Below, piece after piece: positions 24,401 through 35,743 of a DNA stretch of 64,000 bases. Within the stretch, counting starts at the first letter, position 1; every line of letters begins with the position of its first letter. Source of the DNA: Agelas oroides (taxonomy: Eukaryota > Porifera > Demospongiae > Agelasida > Agelasidae). The position numbers and the translations under genes were made by a program. The stretch lies in NCBI GenBank assembly GCA_949130485.1, contig OX422187.1, positions 6,460,205-6,524,204 of the forward strand. The letters run 5' to 3'. Under the pieces are notes generated by a model. The model worked only from the letters and a program-made list of their open reading frames with translations. It searched no databases and was not told the origin of the DNA.

Positions 24401-27400
24401 ACAGTCTTTGCATGCTGATGCCTAATCCACTTACCGCCTCATGGTGATCAGGAGGAAGGTTGCATTGGAAACAAAACATGGACATCAGATTTTCTGTGTA
24501 CTCTATGAGTATTGCATGCCAAAGTCTTTTTCAAACAGCCCACTTACCGCCTGATGGTATGAAATTTGGAAGTAAGAAAGAAAGAAAACAGCAGAGAATA
24601 TACATGTACCTTAGCGTCAGTTATTGCATGTTTACGAACAGAAACAGATCACTTACCAGCTGATAACGAGCATGCAGCAATTTGAACGAGAAGGAAAAGA
24701 TGATAAATGTGTCATTACACTTAACACAACTGAACTGTCACAGAATGATAAGAGTCTACTTACTCTCTGGTGATGAGCAGGCATTGAGAAGTGAACAGGG
24801 AGAGAGGGAACAAGGCAATTTTACTCAATTCTGTGTGTGTACCAGATACAGACTTTCACAAAGACCCAAGTACCTCCTGGTTTTGAGCCAACAGCGTTTT
24901 AGAGGAGAAAAAGGGAAGAAGCAGCTAACAATAATCATACTATCACCACAAATATATTGTTCAAGTAGACATACTTCCTGATGATGACCAGGCATCAATG
25001 TGGAGAAAGCAGTCAACAATCATTCATACTCAGATGTGCCCTCCTAGATATCCACTTACAGTCTGATGATTAGCAGGTAGCACAAGCAAAGGAAAGCAAC
25101 AGTATACCTTTTGGTTCAAAGTACAATCTGCTCCCATGCAGTCTACTTACATTCTGATGAAGTGATGGGGAAGCAATTTGGATGTGAGAGATGAAAGATA
25201 GCAATCACTCCAGACTTTGGATACAATAGTTTTTCATTCAGTCTATACTAACCTCCTGATGATGGTGAGCAAGTGTGATGTGGAAATGAAAAACAACAAA
25301 CAGATGATTATATTGTGTAGTCCCAACATTATACTGTCCAAACAGTTCACTTACTAGCTGATGTTGAGCAGGCAGGTGTGAAGTGAAAAAGGATTCAATT
25401 ACATCCAGTCACTGTGTACGTACAGATGAAGCTAATCTCCAACTTACTTTCTGATGGTCAACAATAATGAAGTGGAAAAAGAAAGTCAGTTTAGGGTCAT
25501 TGTTCACTAATGCTCACAAGAAGCTATACACTTACTTTCTGTTGAGCAGGAATTTGGAAGTCGAACAGGTAGGAGAGGGAGTTTCATATCAGTCCACATA
25601 TATATATACACATGTGCAGCCAGTGCAGCAGTTGTAGCAGCCTACTTACGTGCTGAGCAGTAATAAGAAAAAGTGGGTAAGAGATAATATAATTACTCGG
25701 AATTTTTAATAAGATATATTCCCCAAGCATCTCGCTTACCTCCTGGTGGTGGTGATGCAGCACCAATTTTGAAAGTAAAGGTAGATTACGAATCACGGCA
25801 GGTAGTATGCATTTTATATACATTCATTCCACTTACATCCTGGTGATATTCAGGCAGCAACTCAGAGGTAAGATACAAAGGCAGAAAAGGGAGTTACCGC
25901 ATGCAGGTATGATTTTCAAGCACTCAACTTACACCCTGAATAAAAGTGATGTAAGAAGCAGCCTATAATGCTCAAGTGACTTATGCAGCCTCAGCACATT
26001 ACTAAAGTGTCAACTTACCCACTGATGATGAATGGGTAGCCATGTGGATATGAAAAGGAGAACGAACAGCAGATAGTACTTTGTAAAACTCTATTATGTG
26101 TGCACTTGATTATCTCTTACCATCTAATGATCGATGAGCGGCAACAAGAAAAGAAGAGGTAGAAAATGTTTCAGATGTGACACCTTTTGTACTTGCTACA
26201 TGCAGTAAATATAGTCTGCTTACTTTCTGATGATAAGAAGGCAGCAGTTTGGAAGTAAAAGATGAAGTAACACGCAGTAATTAATCCACTGAATTCACTG
26301 TATTCCCTCCAAGAGGTCTGCTTACCTTCTGATAAGCACGCAAATGAAGAGAAAGATGCATAGTAATTTAGCAAATTCTGTCAAGCATGCAGGTGTACTC
26401 TCCAAGCATTCCACTTACCAGCTAATGGAAAAGAAAAGATTGCATTTCTGATAATTATATTTAAAGTCATTGCATGCTCTCTAAAGCAGTCCACTTACCC
26501 CCTGATGATGACAATTCAGTGATAAAGAAGCAGTAGTTGGTAATTCACAGAACTCAGACATTCTCTCCTTATATGTATGCTCACCTCCTGATGATTGGAG
26601 GAAGCGAACATTAGATGATAGTTCACACGGTTCTATTGTGAACCCTGTTATATAGCATGGAGATTTGCTCCTCTACCACATCACTTACCAACTAATGACA
26701 AACAGGTACCAATTCGGAAAGAGAAAGATAGAAAAGTAGTAAACAGCAAGTCACAGAACTTCGTGTTCAGTCACAGACATGATGCCATAGCTGTCAACTT
26801 ACAGTCTGCACGATGGTCAGCAGTTTGGGAGTATACAGTAAGGAAAAGAGCAACAGACATAGTAGTTAATAAAGTAGTATGTACATGCAATCACTTCTCT
26901 CCAACTATCCACTTACCTCCTGATTATAAGTAGAAATGTTTGGGAATAAAAAGCAGATAGCAATTCACAGTGTTGTGCATTCAAATAATACTATGCAATC
27001 TGCATACCTCCTGACGATAAGCAGACCAATCAAAAAGGGTAGAGAAAGCAGATGACATTTTATATAACTATGCAGTCACAATAGGTAGCAATTAATACGC
27101 ACTTACCAATACGTCCTGATGAAGTGTATATGCAGCAAGGTAGTTGGAAAGGTAAAGCAGATCACATTCTACGTAACTCTCTGCATGCATGGTAATGTGC
27201 TGCAGTGCAAGTCTCACTTACGTTCTACAGATGAGCAGGCAGCCATTTGGAAATAAAAGGGAAGATGCAATTCACAGAGGTATCTGATATACCATGTGGA
27301 TGTTGTCTTTGAGTACCACACTTACCATCTGCATGACAATAATAACCAGGCAGATTAAATTTGAGAAATGGAGAAAGTAGGTAATGTTTCATGTGCATGT

Positions 27401-28097
27401 CATGTGAATGTACTCTCTAGCCACTCCACTTACCCCCTGAGGAGGAGCAGGCTAGCAACATGGAAGTGTGAAAAAGAAAACAGGTGTTCAGCAGATGTTA
27501 GCTATACTGCATATACAATTCTCTCCTGTCCATATAGTCAACTTACCACATCCTGATTAGAAGGCAGCAATTAGTTTCAAAGGAAGGAATTAGGGTGAAT
27601 GCATTTCAGAGGTGTTCATAGTCACTGCATGCAGATGCAGTTTCTAACAAGTTCACATACCGGCTGGAAAAGAGTAGGCAGTCAGTAAATGAATGCAAGA
27701 GCACATGATGGTTTGGAAAAGGATACATGTATGCAGATTTGCAGTGCACTTACATTCTGATGACAAGCCAACCACAGTTAAGAAGTGAAGGGCATAAAGA
27801 AATGGATTATAGTTTAAATTATGGAATTTATGCATAGACTGTCATACTCACTGGTTAATATACTTCTGTATTTGAACACAACATACACTAATTAACTCAT
27901 TACAATGACATTAGCTTACATTCTAAAGTTCCATCATTATCATGTTGTCAGTTGGCACATGGAGATAGAAAGAATCATGTTTCCACACATCAGCAATGTT
28001 TGGTACGGCTGGTTTTGTAAAACTCACCCCCTGAAGAGAAAGGTTGTACGTTTTATCCACATAATTAGGCATTTTCAGTAAAATTGCTTACCATCAG
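13549..28097 (-). CDS. Tandem pseudokinase-kinase gene with microexon-encoded coiled-coil N-terminus (whole gene model, 3' end missing)
   Basis: Joined model on the minus strand. In order: a start region at 28,097-28,092 (CTG ATG, then a splice donor), an array of single-codon exons down to 23,500, a 22-nt Lys/Glu-rich exon (22,821-22,800), nine pseudokinase exons (22,348-18,549) and eight kinase exons (18,491-13,549). All splice phases agree: the 22-nt exon ends in phase 1 and the next begins in phase 1; the last pseudokinase exon ends in phase 1 and the first kinase exon can begin in phase 1. Introns in the kinase part are mostly 57-90 nt. The order coiled coil, pseudokinase, kinase recalls JAK-type pairing, but the kinase motifs look TKL/MAP3K-like. 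The exon after 13,549, expected to carry the final helix, was not found. Whether the two kinase domains share one transcript or are two adjacent genes is inferred from phase only. Confidence 0.6.
14098..17556 (-). other. Long kinase intron with dispersed repeats
   Basis: No exon recognised. A roughly 40-bp string (beginning ATCCAAAAAATCCCTTCA) occurs at about 14,369 and again near 16,540, and two paired blocks (about 14,880-14,990 and 15,780-15,985) share CACCGACCTCTG / CACCGGAA-type text in opposite orientation, so the intron probably holds decayed mobile elements. A 118-codon minus-strand frame at 16,314-16,670 has no recognisable domain. Confidence 0.5.
18549..22821 (-). CDS. Pseudokinase domain exons (TKL-like, HRN and GFG)
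   Basis: Exons: 22800-22821 (KKEKELE, phase 0 to 1), 22152-22348, 22003-22090, 21834-21932, 21710-21766, 21592-21620, 20737-20820, 19470-19607, 19294-19377, 18549-18594; all have GT-AG borders and compatible phases. The N-lobe has a glycine loop (GESGLGATYEG), VAIK lysine and a helix-C Glu before IVRLGSLKHDNLVQFYG. The catalytic loop reads HRNLKPSN, so the catalytic Asp is Asn. The metal-binding motif reads ICGFGFAK, so the DFG Asp is Gly. RWMAPE, SDVFSYGMLLWELL and the closing RPSFTKILAALKNK are intact. ATP binding may survive through Lys and Glu, but phosphotransfer is unlikely. A 48-bp minisatellite sits in the intron between 20,820 and 21,592. The acceptor of the 22-nt exon lacks a good pyrimidine tract, so an ATG just upstream (22,827) could instead start a shorter isoform. 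Confidence 0.82.
18980..19043. repeat. Short inverted repeat with GCGTTTCGGCCAATACCAGG
   Basis: GTCACCCACTGCGCAG opposite CTGCGCTGGGGTGAC, enclosing text also found inverted at about 3,166-3,192 (CCTGGTATTGGCCGAAATGC). It lies in a pseudokinase intron. Confidence 0.6.
19711..19753 (-). pseudogene. Orphan kinase activation-loop-like exon
   Basis: A 43-nt segment bounded by a good acceptor (TATTTCAG) and donor (GTAAGG) reads EPQWSGGISTVRK in one frame, resembling the end of a kinase activation loop. It lies between pseudokinase exons that already join in phase 0, and 43 nt would break the frame, so it looks like a leftover of a further duplicated kinase copy or a rarely used exon. Confidence 0.35.
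20995..21537. repeat. 48-bp minisatellite, about 11 copies, inside pseudokinase intron
   Basis: Unit is close to AGCCTGGGTCCAAGGCTCC plus AAAGCTGTGAGACAATAGC and TGTAATGGAT. One unit carries a 4-bp duplication near 21,240. Long open frames on both strands are repeat artefacts. The AGCCTGGG...AAGGCT part is a short version of the foldback termini seen throughout the window. Confidence 0.95.
23500..28097 (-). CDS. Array of 47 one-codon microexons
   Basis: 47 units at about 100-bp spacing (64-136), each with AG acceptor, exon, GT donor on the minus strand; about three quarters of donors are GTAAG, and acceptors often end in CTGCTCATCATCAG. Lowest coordinate and exon in transcript order: 28092 CTG-ATG, 28028 GGG, 27920 AAT, 27848 TGA, 27754 AAT, 27661 CCG, 27547 GAT-GTG, 27434 GGG, 27326 ATG, 27222 AAC, 27107 GAC-GTA-TTG, 27008 GAG, 26917 GAG, 26803 ACT, 26689 TTG, 26585 GAG, 26499 GGG, 26419 CTG, 26326 AAG, 26224 AAA, 26121 ATG, 26019 TGG, 25933 GGT, 25837 GAT, 25740 GAG, 25650 CAC, 25536 AAA, 25448 AAA, 25355 CTA, 25253 GAG, 25151 AAT, 25060 ACT, 24975 GAA, 24874 GAG, 24764 AGA, 24657 CTG, 24548 GCG, 24435 GCG, 24322 GAC, 24223 AAA, 24128 AAA, 24024 AGA, 23920 GAG, 23828 GAG, 23692 GAG, 23599 TGG, 23500 AAG. 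Phase 0 has one stop (27848, probably a dead unit); phases 1 and 2 have several. Leu/Trp fall on a 3-4 heptad pattern. Splicing itself is inferred. Confidence 0.8.
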
Positions 28098-28418
28098 CTG
28101 TTGTTATTGTGGTCAGAGAGAGAGCAAAGGTGAGATTCTGCATTAGAGGACACATAAAATGTATGACAGTGAAAGCAATGTAGCACAAAAGTTGTAAAAT
28201 TCAAAGGCAATGTTTGTTGTTGTGTATTGAAATACCAGTTATAGTTGTAACACAGTACAAGTGATGTATGTTCTAACTTGCACTTTGTTCCAACTATGAC
28301 TGCAGTATTTCAAGCCATGAATTAGAACATAGCTGGATTAAAATAGCCAGACTGCACCTGCAGTGAAACATAGATTTAGACTTCTTGCTGCTGGAACATG
28401 TTAAGCCTAACATCTTAC

Positions 28419-28482
28419 CTTTGCAGGTTGGTCTCACTGGCTCAAGATCTGCTGGAAAGTTTATGCCAGACTTCAAGTTAAC
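28419..28482 (-). other. Possible upstream exon of unclear frame
   Basis: Bounded by an acceptor (TTTTGTTTCAAGCAG) and donor (GTAAGATG). The frame NLKSGINFPADLEPVRPTCK is open but ends in phase 1, which does not fit the phase-0 microexon array next to it. It may be an untranslated first exon, an exon of another isoform, or nothing. Confidence 0.3.
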
Positions 28483-31400
28483 CTGCTTGAAACAAAATAA
28501 CACTCATTTGAGAGTAATAACTGACCAACTAGAGTGTACTTGCCAGTGATGTTTAACTTTTCCAGGATGGCAGAACAGTTCCAGTGCTATACCTAGAAAT
28601 TAGAGTCGGAAGTAGTTCTGTCATGGTGACAAGTTGCATTCATAGGGAGAGTTAGCAGAGATGACCATGAGTGTAACTATTCCCAAATGGCATAAACTTC
28701 CAGGATCAAGTGTGAACCTATGATAAGCCACTGGCCAAAGTAAGCTAACTGCTCAATATTGCCTCTATCAGTCTAGGAGCTGATGCTACCATGCAATGAT
28801 GCTAAGACACTATTGGACATGTAGTGTACCTCAATTTATATCAGGATATGCCTATATGGCCCTTAATGGTGTCTACCATGATTGTTTTACAAGCTTTGCA
28901 TCAGGTGCAGAACTCTACCAACAGTACATGGTTGATGCTGTGATCAAATAGCATGTAGTGAATATTTTCGCAGGGGCGTAATTTGTGGTTTTTGGTAGAG
29001 TAGAATCTGTGAAAAAAAAATAGCCCACAAAAATGTATGTGACTCCTATTCATGTGTGTGTAGTTCTACAGACAGTTGTGTCCATAAAACATGAATTTAT
29101 GCAAGGTTCCAGAGCTGCCAGTCAGGATGACGAGCACGTCATCACTGAAGTGTCAACATTTTTGGCCATAACTCAGGTTAGCAGTGGTTTTCATACTGGT
29201 TCTTTTTATTTCTTGGGGTGTAACAAGTGCATGGGAAGGTAGCTGGATTGGTCATCTTGACAGTCTGTCACAAGGTGTACAAATACAGGTGGCATATATA
29301 CCATATAGCTGAACAAGAATGAATATGATGTGAGTTGGTGACAATCTTGTTCCGATTAAACCCCAAGACTGATTGGACTAGATTCTCTTGTATTGTATCA
29401 GGGTTTTTTTTTTATTCTCTTTTTTAGCAGATCCTAATTGGCTCAAAACTGGTGATCTCAGAGTGAAAAAAATTGCTGAGGGGGAGGGGCCGGGGCATGC
29501 TTATGCATGAACAATATATAGGCTTGATGTTTCTTACTGGTAACGACAGTAAGCGCTCATGAATGATGATGTTTTGGTTGAGAGAGTGAGAAATAAATCC
29601 ACAGAAAAAAATCCGGGATCCAGGTAGATTCGAACCCAAGACCTGAAGAACACTAGTCAGATGACAAACTACATAAGCAGCATTGCCTAGAGGCCTCAGA
29701 ATCTGTATCAGTACTGTAAGTCACATGATAATCTGTATCAGGTGCTACAAGTCATGCGCACTATGTCTAATGTGCAATGAAATTGGAGGTTCGTTTGATA
29801 AACTCATCATAACCATAGTACCCAGTTCTACAGGAAACATATCACTTGTTTTTTGTGCTTGGATTGATATTTGTGCTGTCCACTCATAACAATACAAACA
29901 GCAACAAACTCATGATATTTTCCTGCATAGCTTTGTACGAGGATTCCAGAAGGGTTGAGAAAATGAGAGTTGAAGCTCATGTATGCCACTAATTCAGTTA
30001 TGTATTGCATAGTTCAATAAATTAGTGGTCATGCTTGGGTACATTTCTACTTTGAGCTTCAACTTTCACTCCCCCATCCAACCTGCAATCCTGTTTACTG
30101 TGGTGATACGTTTATATTATGCCCAGTTTACTATAGATACTTGTTGGGAAAGCTACATGTATTAGCTGATTGAATCATGGTGTGCACTACCAAATGGGTT
30201 TGGTGTAGTGTACCTCAGTAGGCTGATAAGGGTCATTTGCTCACAGCTGAAGATGTGGTGCAAGTGGGTGAGTAGTAAGTAGCTGATATGTATGGGATAT
30301 GTTCTTTGTATAGTTGTATGTATTCCTGACACCCCCCCCCCAGACACAACTATTGCATGTCCTGTAATACTGAATTCAGTGTGATATTATCGTCTGCAAA
30401 ATATCACAACTTTGTTGCCATCTGTATTGTTACGAGTGCACAGCACAAGTAGCTAACAATACCAAAGGCAACAAATGAGTAACATTTTTTCCAATATAGC
30501 TTTGTACTATGGTGATCATGATCAACCTTTGATCTCATTGCATATTCAGACGTAGTGCACATGATTTGTATATACGGAATTCTTGCATTACTGATGCAGA
30601 TTCTTGCGTGATTTGCGGTATTGATTAAGATGTTCATGTGACTTGTAGCATGGGTTTTTATTAACTGCATGTACCTACAAGGCTTCCACCATTGACTTGA
30701 TCCTATACATTCACATGAGAATAATTTTCAGTAGCTTCAGAGTGTAATATATACTAGGTATACACATGCGCATCATGTGCCTCACGCTGAGCACGTGGAA
30801 AGCTGTTGATTGGATGAAACAGCAAAGCACGGTCGAGATGATTCAGCTTCAGTACCTCTGCTCTGGAGTCTCCCTACTGCGATGCCGTGCTCTCCTCCAC
30901 CTATCCAGTTCATGGGTCAGCGAGCGAAGTGAATCGCTCAGGTGCTGATGCACAAGTTGTCTCCTGTCTCTGTTATCTTGTTGTCTTTCATCCCTATGTT
31001 GAGCAGTTAACCGTCTTCTATATCTCTGGACTCATTCTCTAGCCTGCCGTTGTCTTCTATCGTCCAAGTCCTCCATCGCATGCGATGGCACCATGAGTGG
31101 TACGTGCCAGAAAAGTGCGTAAACCATGAGTAAACCCGTATATTTCAACCGAAAACCTGTTACGGACAGACATACATACATGTACAAGCACAACCTCAGA
31201 CTAAAACCCCACTAGCGCCCGCTGCACCCGCATGATTATGAAGGCTCACGCGCTTAGGCATTCGGCAATTAATCATGCTCTGAACTCAGTGTGATATGGG
31301 GTTATTGAAAGCATAATTAAAGGTCCCAAAATCATGACTTAACACACCAAACATTCGTTTTGCTACAAGTATGCAACCAAAATGCTTTGCAAAAACTGGT

Positions 31401-34225
31401 CAGCTCATTTGGAGCTTTCATGCTTAAACATCTGCCAAATGTGTATGAGTCAGTGAGGCATGACAGTGGAATTCTAAATATGATGCACACACAATTTGCT
31501 TTTACTAGGATAATGTTACTGGGTTGAAGTGTAAAACGTCTGCCTGGACATGTAGGAGTCAATTAGCTATATCACCAAAATGCCTGTGGGATTTCTAGGT
31601 ATAAAATGAAATTAGCACACCATAGTAACTCTTTTTAACCACCTAGGTCATTCACTATAGAAGTCTAATTTTGGGTATTAATAACTTCCTTGGGCCATAT
31701 TTCCACTTCTGCTTGGAGCTAGCACTGGAAACTTGAGCCAAAGCTTCCTTGACGCAATCTCTTGGGGTTCATGACCTTGACCACACCCACTCACTGGTGA
31801 GCTTTCAATGATCAGGGCTCTCTGACCCGCAAACACTCCTCCTGCCTACAGACCAGAGATAGTGCCCCTACAAGGGGAGGTGAGTGGTTTCTACACCCAA
31901 AACGTTAAGAGGTGGTCCAGCCAGTGCCGATCAAGGCCATTCTACAGCCAGCCAAGGTAGCCACCATGTGCACGGCATATCTTATATATGCCTGCCCACC
32001 TCCCCCTACCTCACCTTTTTTGCTAGCGGAAAACCTATCGTCAAAATGGATTGTGCCAACTGATGACATGCAGCCAAAGTCAGATGACACCAAATGGCAT
32101 CATCGGTGGTTAAAGAGTTAATCAATGGGCATTTTGTTACTAACTTGTAAACGCATAATTATTATACAGAACTGGAGTTGTACAGCAGGTGGCTGGGGCC
32201 TTAATCCTACATATTCCACACTAGTAACTAAGAGCAGTTATTGAGTACTTGAGCATGCAAAAATCTTTTGTATAAGATAGCTAGACCACTTCTTCCAAAC
32301 GGGGAAGCAAGGATGATTTTTACTACCATCTCCCTTAGTCACATCTACATAGTTGTTCTGATACATTGTTTTGAGCTGTGTATGGTAGTTGTACTGTGCA
32401 CTATACTGGCTGGAAATATCACTCATCTGGTGGCTGTTATTGGCACTCATGCATGCCTGCAGCACTCATGCCAGTACATGCCAACAGACCTGCAATCATG
32501 TCAAGTGAATCATTACCACTTTGACACAGAAAATTACAAAACTCAATGGCAGATGCTTTGAATCAGGTATTGGTGGGATTTAGCCAGTGCAAGTATGTTC
32601 GTTCCTAGGACTACTAGCCACAACGCTTAGTAAATTATAACCCTGCCAACCATGCACTGGTTCCAGAGGGATTACGATAAGAAACCACTGGTGTTTGTGC
32701 ATTTCAATCAACTACACTTTGGAATGCACATGGTTGAAGGAGGTATTATGGCAATGGCTGTGGATTCACTGTGGCAAACTCTCACTGTAAGTCTCAGATT
32801 GTCATGCTGAATTTTTTTTTCTCGCTAAAAGTACATAATAGTTGGCTTTGATGCTCCCATTTAAAAAATGGGAAGTTTGCTGGGAGCTGAAACTATATTA
32901 GTGAATGGCATTTACTGTGGAAACCTTGAATGTACAGCCGAAATATGTTGACAAGGATATTACTTATATGTCTTCTGGGAATGGGTTCCAGTGCTTGGGC
33001 AAGGCATAATGGAAAAGGGTGTACAATGCAAGAAATACTGACCTCTGAATGGTTACTCAAGTTTCAGTGTTCATTGGGTTGGTGTTGCGCATTGGTCCGC
33101 CTCCTACATATATCTTATGTTTCATTGGCATTGCAAATATCCAGACTATAGTACTAGCTGCAACAGCTAAATTTGTTACAAGGACTGGAAACTGCACAAC
33201 CACAGATAGTATGCAGTTGAGATGACAATACATAAACATGCAGCACATTCAGTTGATGCGTGTGCTTTGTGTTTGCCCATAACTATAGCTGCCATGAGAG
33301 ATTGTACACTTGGAAAAAATGTTTTGACCTCTGCCTTTGCCATCTGGAGCTTGGAGCACTACAACAATTGAAGTTGCTACATACGTAGGCCACAGATAGC
33401 TTATGAGTCTTTCAGTTCACATAACAAGGAAAAGGAACAATGCATGCTTTGTTTACAGTGATCTTTCCACTTTAATAGCGAAAGTCTTGCCTCAACAAAT
33501 GGGAGCTACGATGTGCGCAGCAGTGTTGGTGCTCTCCCACCTCACACCCCAACTTCTTACTTCATGCATGCGCTTTGTATTTGTTCATAGCCAGTTGTCA
33601 CGATGAATATACATGCAATAGCGCACGCCGCTCCGGGCACCCCTTGATGTTAACTTGGTCTATAACTGCATTATTTTGGTCCTAACTATACGTGCTTATA
33701 TAGGTTCTTCATTTTTGTTATAGATAGGGTGCCATACAAATGTAACAACGAAATCAGGAAGCAAAGCTGGAGTGTTACACCTACTGTTTCAGGGCTAACA
33801 GTAGCACTTACCACTGCTATCCTATGTCCAATATATGTTTGGCTAGCAAAGTCTGACAAGCTCTGTCATTGAGTGGAGGCGGTTGTGACCAAAGGCTTGG
33901 GAGCAAATAAGGACGCTGTCTGTAGTTTTGTTATTTAGCACCACATTTTCATATGTGTTAGCGAACAAAGTGTGTTAGGTGCATCATAGCACTTACAAAT
34001 TGAGTTAGATGCTTTGTGGAGGTGTAAGTTGTATCATATTGTATATTACAAGTCTAAAGTGCACCCAAGAGCTTAAACATTTGCTAAAAATCAGCTACAA
34101 GTGATATATTGAATGTCCACTGCTTCCTCTGGACAGTGCATTAACTTATTTATAGAAATCCTTGCATCTTGAGGTTAACATCCTTTATCTTGCATCTTCA
34201 TATATCATGTGTGGAGAAAACCTAA
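28483..34225. other. Gene-poor stretch upstream of the microexon gene
   Basis: Apart from a degenerate tRNA-like repeat near 29.65 kb I see no supported gene. Near 30,890-31,090 the minus strand has Arg/Gln-rich text (DDRRQRQARE) broken by a stop, possibly an old mobile element. Confidence 0.5.
29613..29686 (-). repeat. Degenerate tRNA-like repeat with B box
   Basis: Minus strand carries GGGTTCGAATC at 29,627-29,637 with tRNA-like text upstream, but no clean acceptor or anticodon stem. Confidence 0.3.
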
Positions 34226-34475
34226 TCTCGTGCTCTTTCCCCACCATTTCATGAGAAAAAGCGGTCTGGTGAAGCAGGTCGAATTTCTAGCAACATTTTG
34301 TGACACACCTGCTCAAAAAATGTTGGGATAGCCAAAATTTTACTGCTGTAAGGACGATCTCGCAATCTCATTTGTCCTTAACACATTCTGGTAATAGGCA
34401 CAAGAAATTTGACTTATATGACCAGATCGTTTGTCGCCAGGAGACACATGTGGTCAGGGCATGAGACTATGGAAA
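34226..34475. mobile_element. Foldback element, diverged
   Basis: Left CTAATCTCGTGCTCTTTCCC, right GGTCAGGGCATGAGACTA; about 250 bp between. Confidence 0.6.
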
Positions 34476-35054
34476 ATCAATGCATAATGCAGAAGGTATT
34501 GGGATCATCAATTTAATTAGTGTGCCCAAACTGCAAAGGCCACTCAATTAGGGCCTCTCAAGCCGCTGAAGGTGACATGTAACTCACATACCCTAGTGAT
34601 GCAAGCAATAGCGTTTGCCACACCTCCTTACATAAATACATCATGTGGATGTTACTATTTACATGTGAAAATTAAAAAACAAAAAATTTCTTCCGCACCT
34701 ACGAAAAGTTCCCGCTATATGGTATATTTATGTATACCATATTATTTGCATTTATGCAAACTATCACACAACAAGTTGCTCCAACATGAGTGAGATAGAG
34801 GAAGGGACATAGAAAGTACTATGGTGTGGGAGAGTTTTAACATGCCATCCAAGTGTAAACAGCTGGTACTAGTAATGCCCTTAAAATAACCCGTGTGGTT
34901 ACTCCAGTTTCAGAGTTTATAGATCTGGTGAGTACTACAAAACAAAAAGGCCCTTTTCCTTGTTGTGTGAACTGTTCATCCTGTGTGCTGTGGGCATAGG
35001 CTGCGCTATGTCTAATGTCAACTAGATACTGTGTAAACAAAACTAAGTCAACAG

Positions 35055-35127
35055 CATGTGGTGGCCTAATGGATAAGGCACCTGACTCTCAAACTGAACT
35101 TTGTGGGTTCAATCCCCAGCAGTGCAT
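35055..35127 (+). tRNA. tRNA-Arg-like SINE head
   Basis: TGGCCTAATGGATAAGGCA matches tRNA-Arg A-box text and GGGTTCAATCC is a B box at the right distance. The anticodon arm (CTGACTCTCAAACTGAAC) and acceptor stem do not pair well, so it is a degenerate tRNA-derived repeat. Confidence 0.5.
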
Positions 35128-35743
35128 GTGCAGCACTTTTTTTTCTTCACTTCCTTGGTCACTGTTTGTTGGCTTTCTTTCCTTGCAGACAATGGTAGAT
35201 ACGTGGCAGTCCAATTTTTTCAAGCCTGTATTGAACTCTCAGGTCACTAGGAGCATCTTGGGATGTGGTTTAGGGCAACCGTGGTGAGCCCCACACTATT
35301 GAGTTGAGTTGTGTAGATATATATCTGGAGTACGTCGTTCCATATGTTTTTGGATGCTGTAATTTAATGCGATAGCTGCAGACCGTAAGATTTTCGTACA
35401 ACCCAGGCAGCCAGCTCAGCCTTAGGCTGCTAGCTCCAAAGTGAGCTTGAAAGATTATGCTTACAAAAGAGAGCCAGGAAGGACAGTAAGAGCGTGCATA
35501 CCTATTGTACATTGGATAGCAGTTGTGTTGCAGCGAGATTGGAATAGGCAGCTGGAGTGTCGTCTTGCAAGCCAGACCCCTTCTGTTCCACAGCACCGAT
35601 TGCTGTCAGCTTGATGTGTGGTGACTCCCATCTGCCAGCCTTTCTCTAAGATGCCTTATTGAGGACTATGCATGACAAGTCAGGCTGTGTTCAGACGTAG
35701 CCTACAGTTCACCAGAGTAGCTGCTTAGGTAGAACAAAGGCTC

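Noticed and set aside
23500-28097. C/D-box snoRNA cluster on the plus strand (CTGATGATGA strings at about 100-bp spacing)
   Set aside because: CTGA and TGATGA are often mutated between units, whereas the AC and CT (GT and AG on the other strand) around the codon are never mutated. That pattern fits splice sites, not box elements.
23500-28097. Mutually exclusive alternative microexons in phase 1, between 28,419-28,482 and the kinase
   Set aside because: Phase 1 gives stops when units are joined in order (at 25837, 25740 and 24975), while phase 0 is open from 27754 on and gives a heptad pattern that continues into the kinase exon.
23500-28097. Recursive (ratchet) splice sites with zero-length exons
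   Set aside because: AG and GT are separated by 3, 6 or 9 nt in every unit; true ratchet sites have them adjacent. Not fully excluded until RNA is seen.
23500-28097. CRISPR-like regular spacing
   Set aside because: Eukaryotic context, no exact direct repeat, spacing varies from 64 to 136 bp.
30890-31090. Arg/Gln-rich minus-strand text resembling mobile-element N-termini
   Set aside because: Interrupted by a stop after about 15 residues and no recognisable catalytic block nearby.
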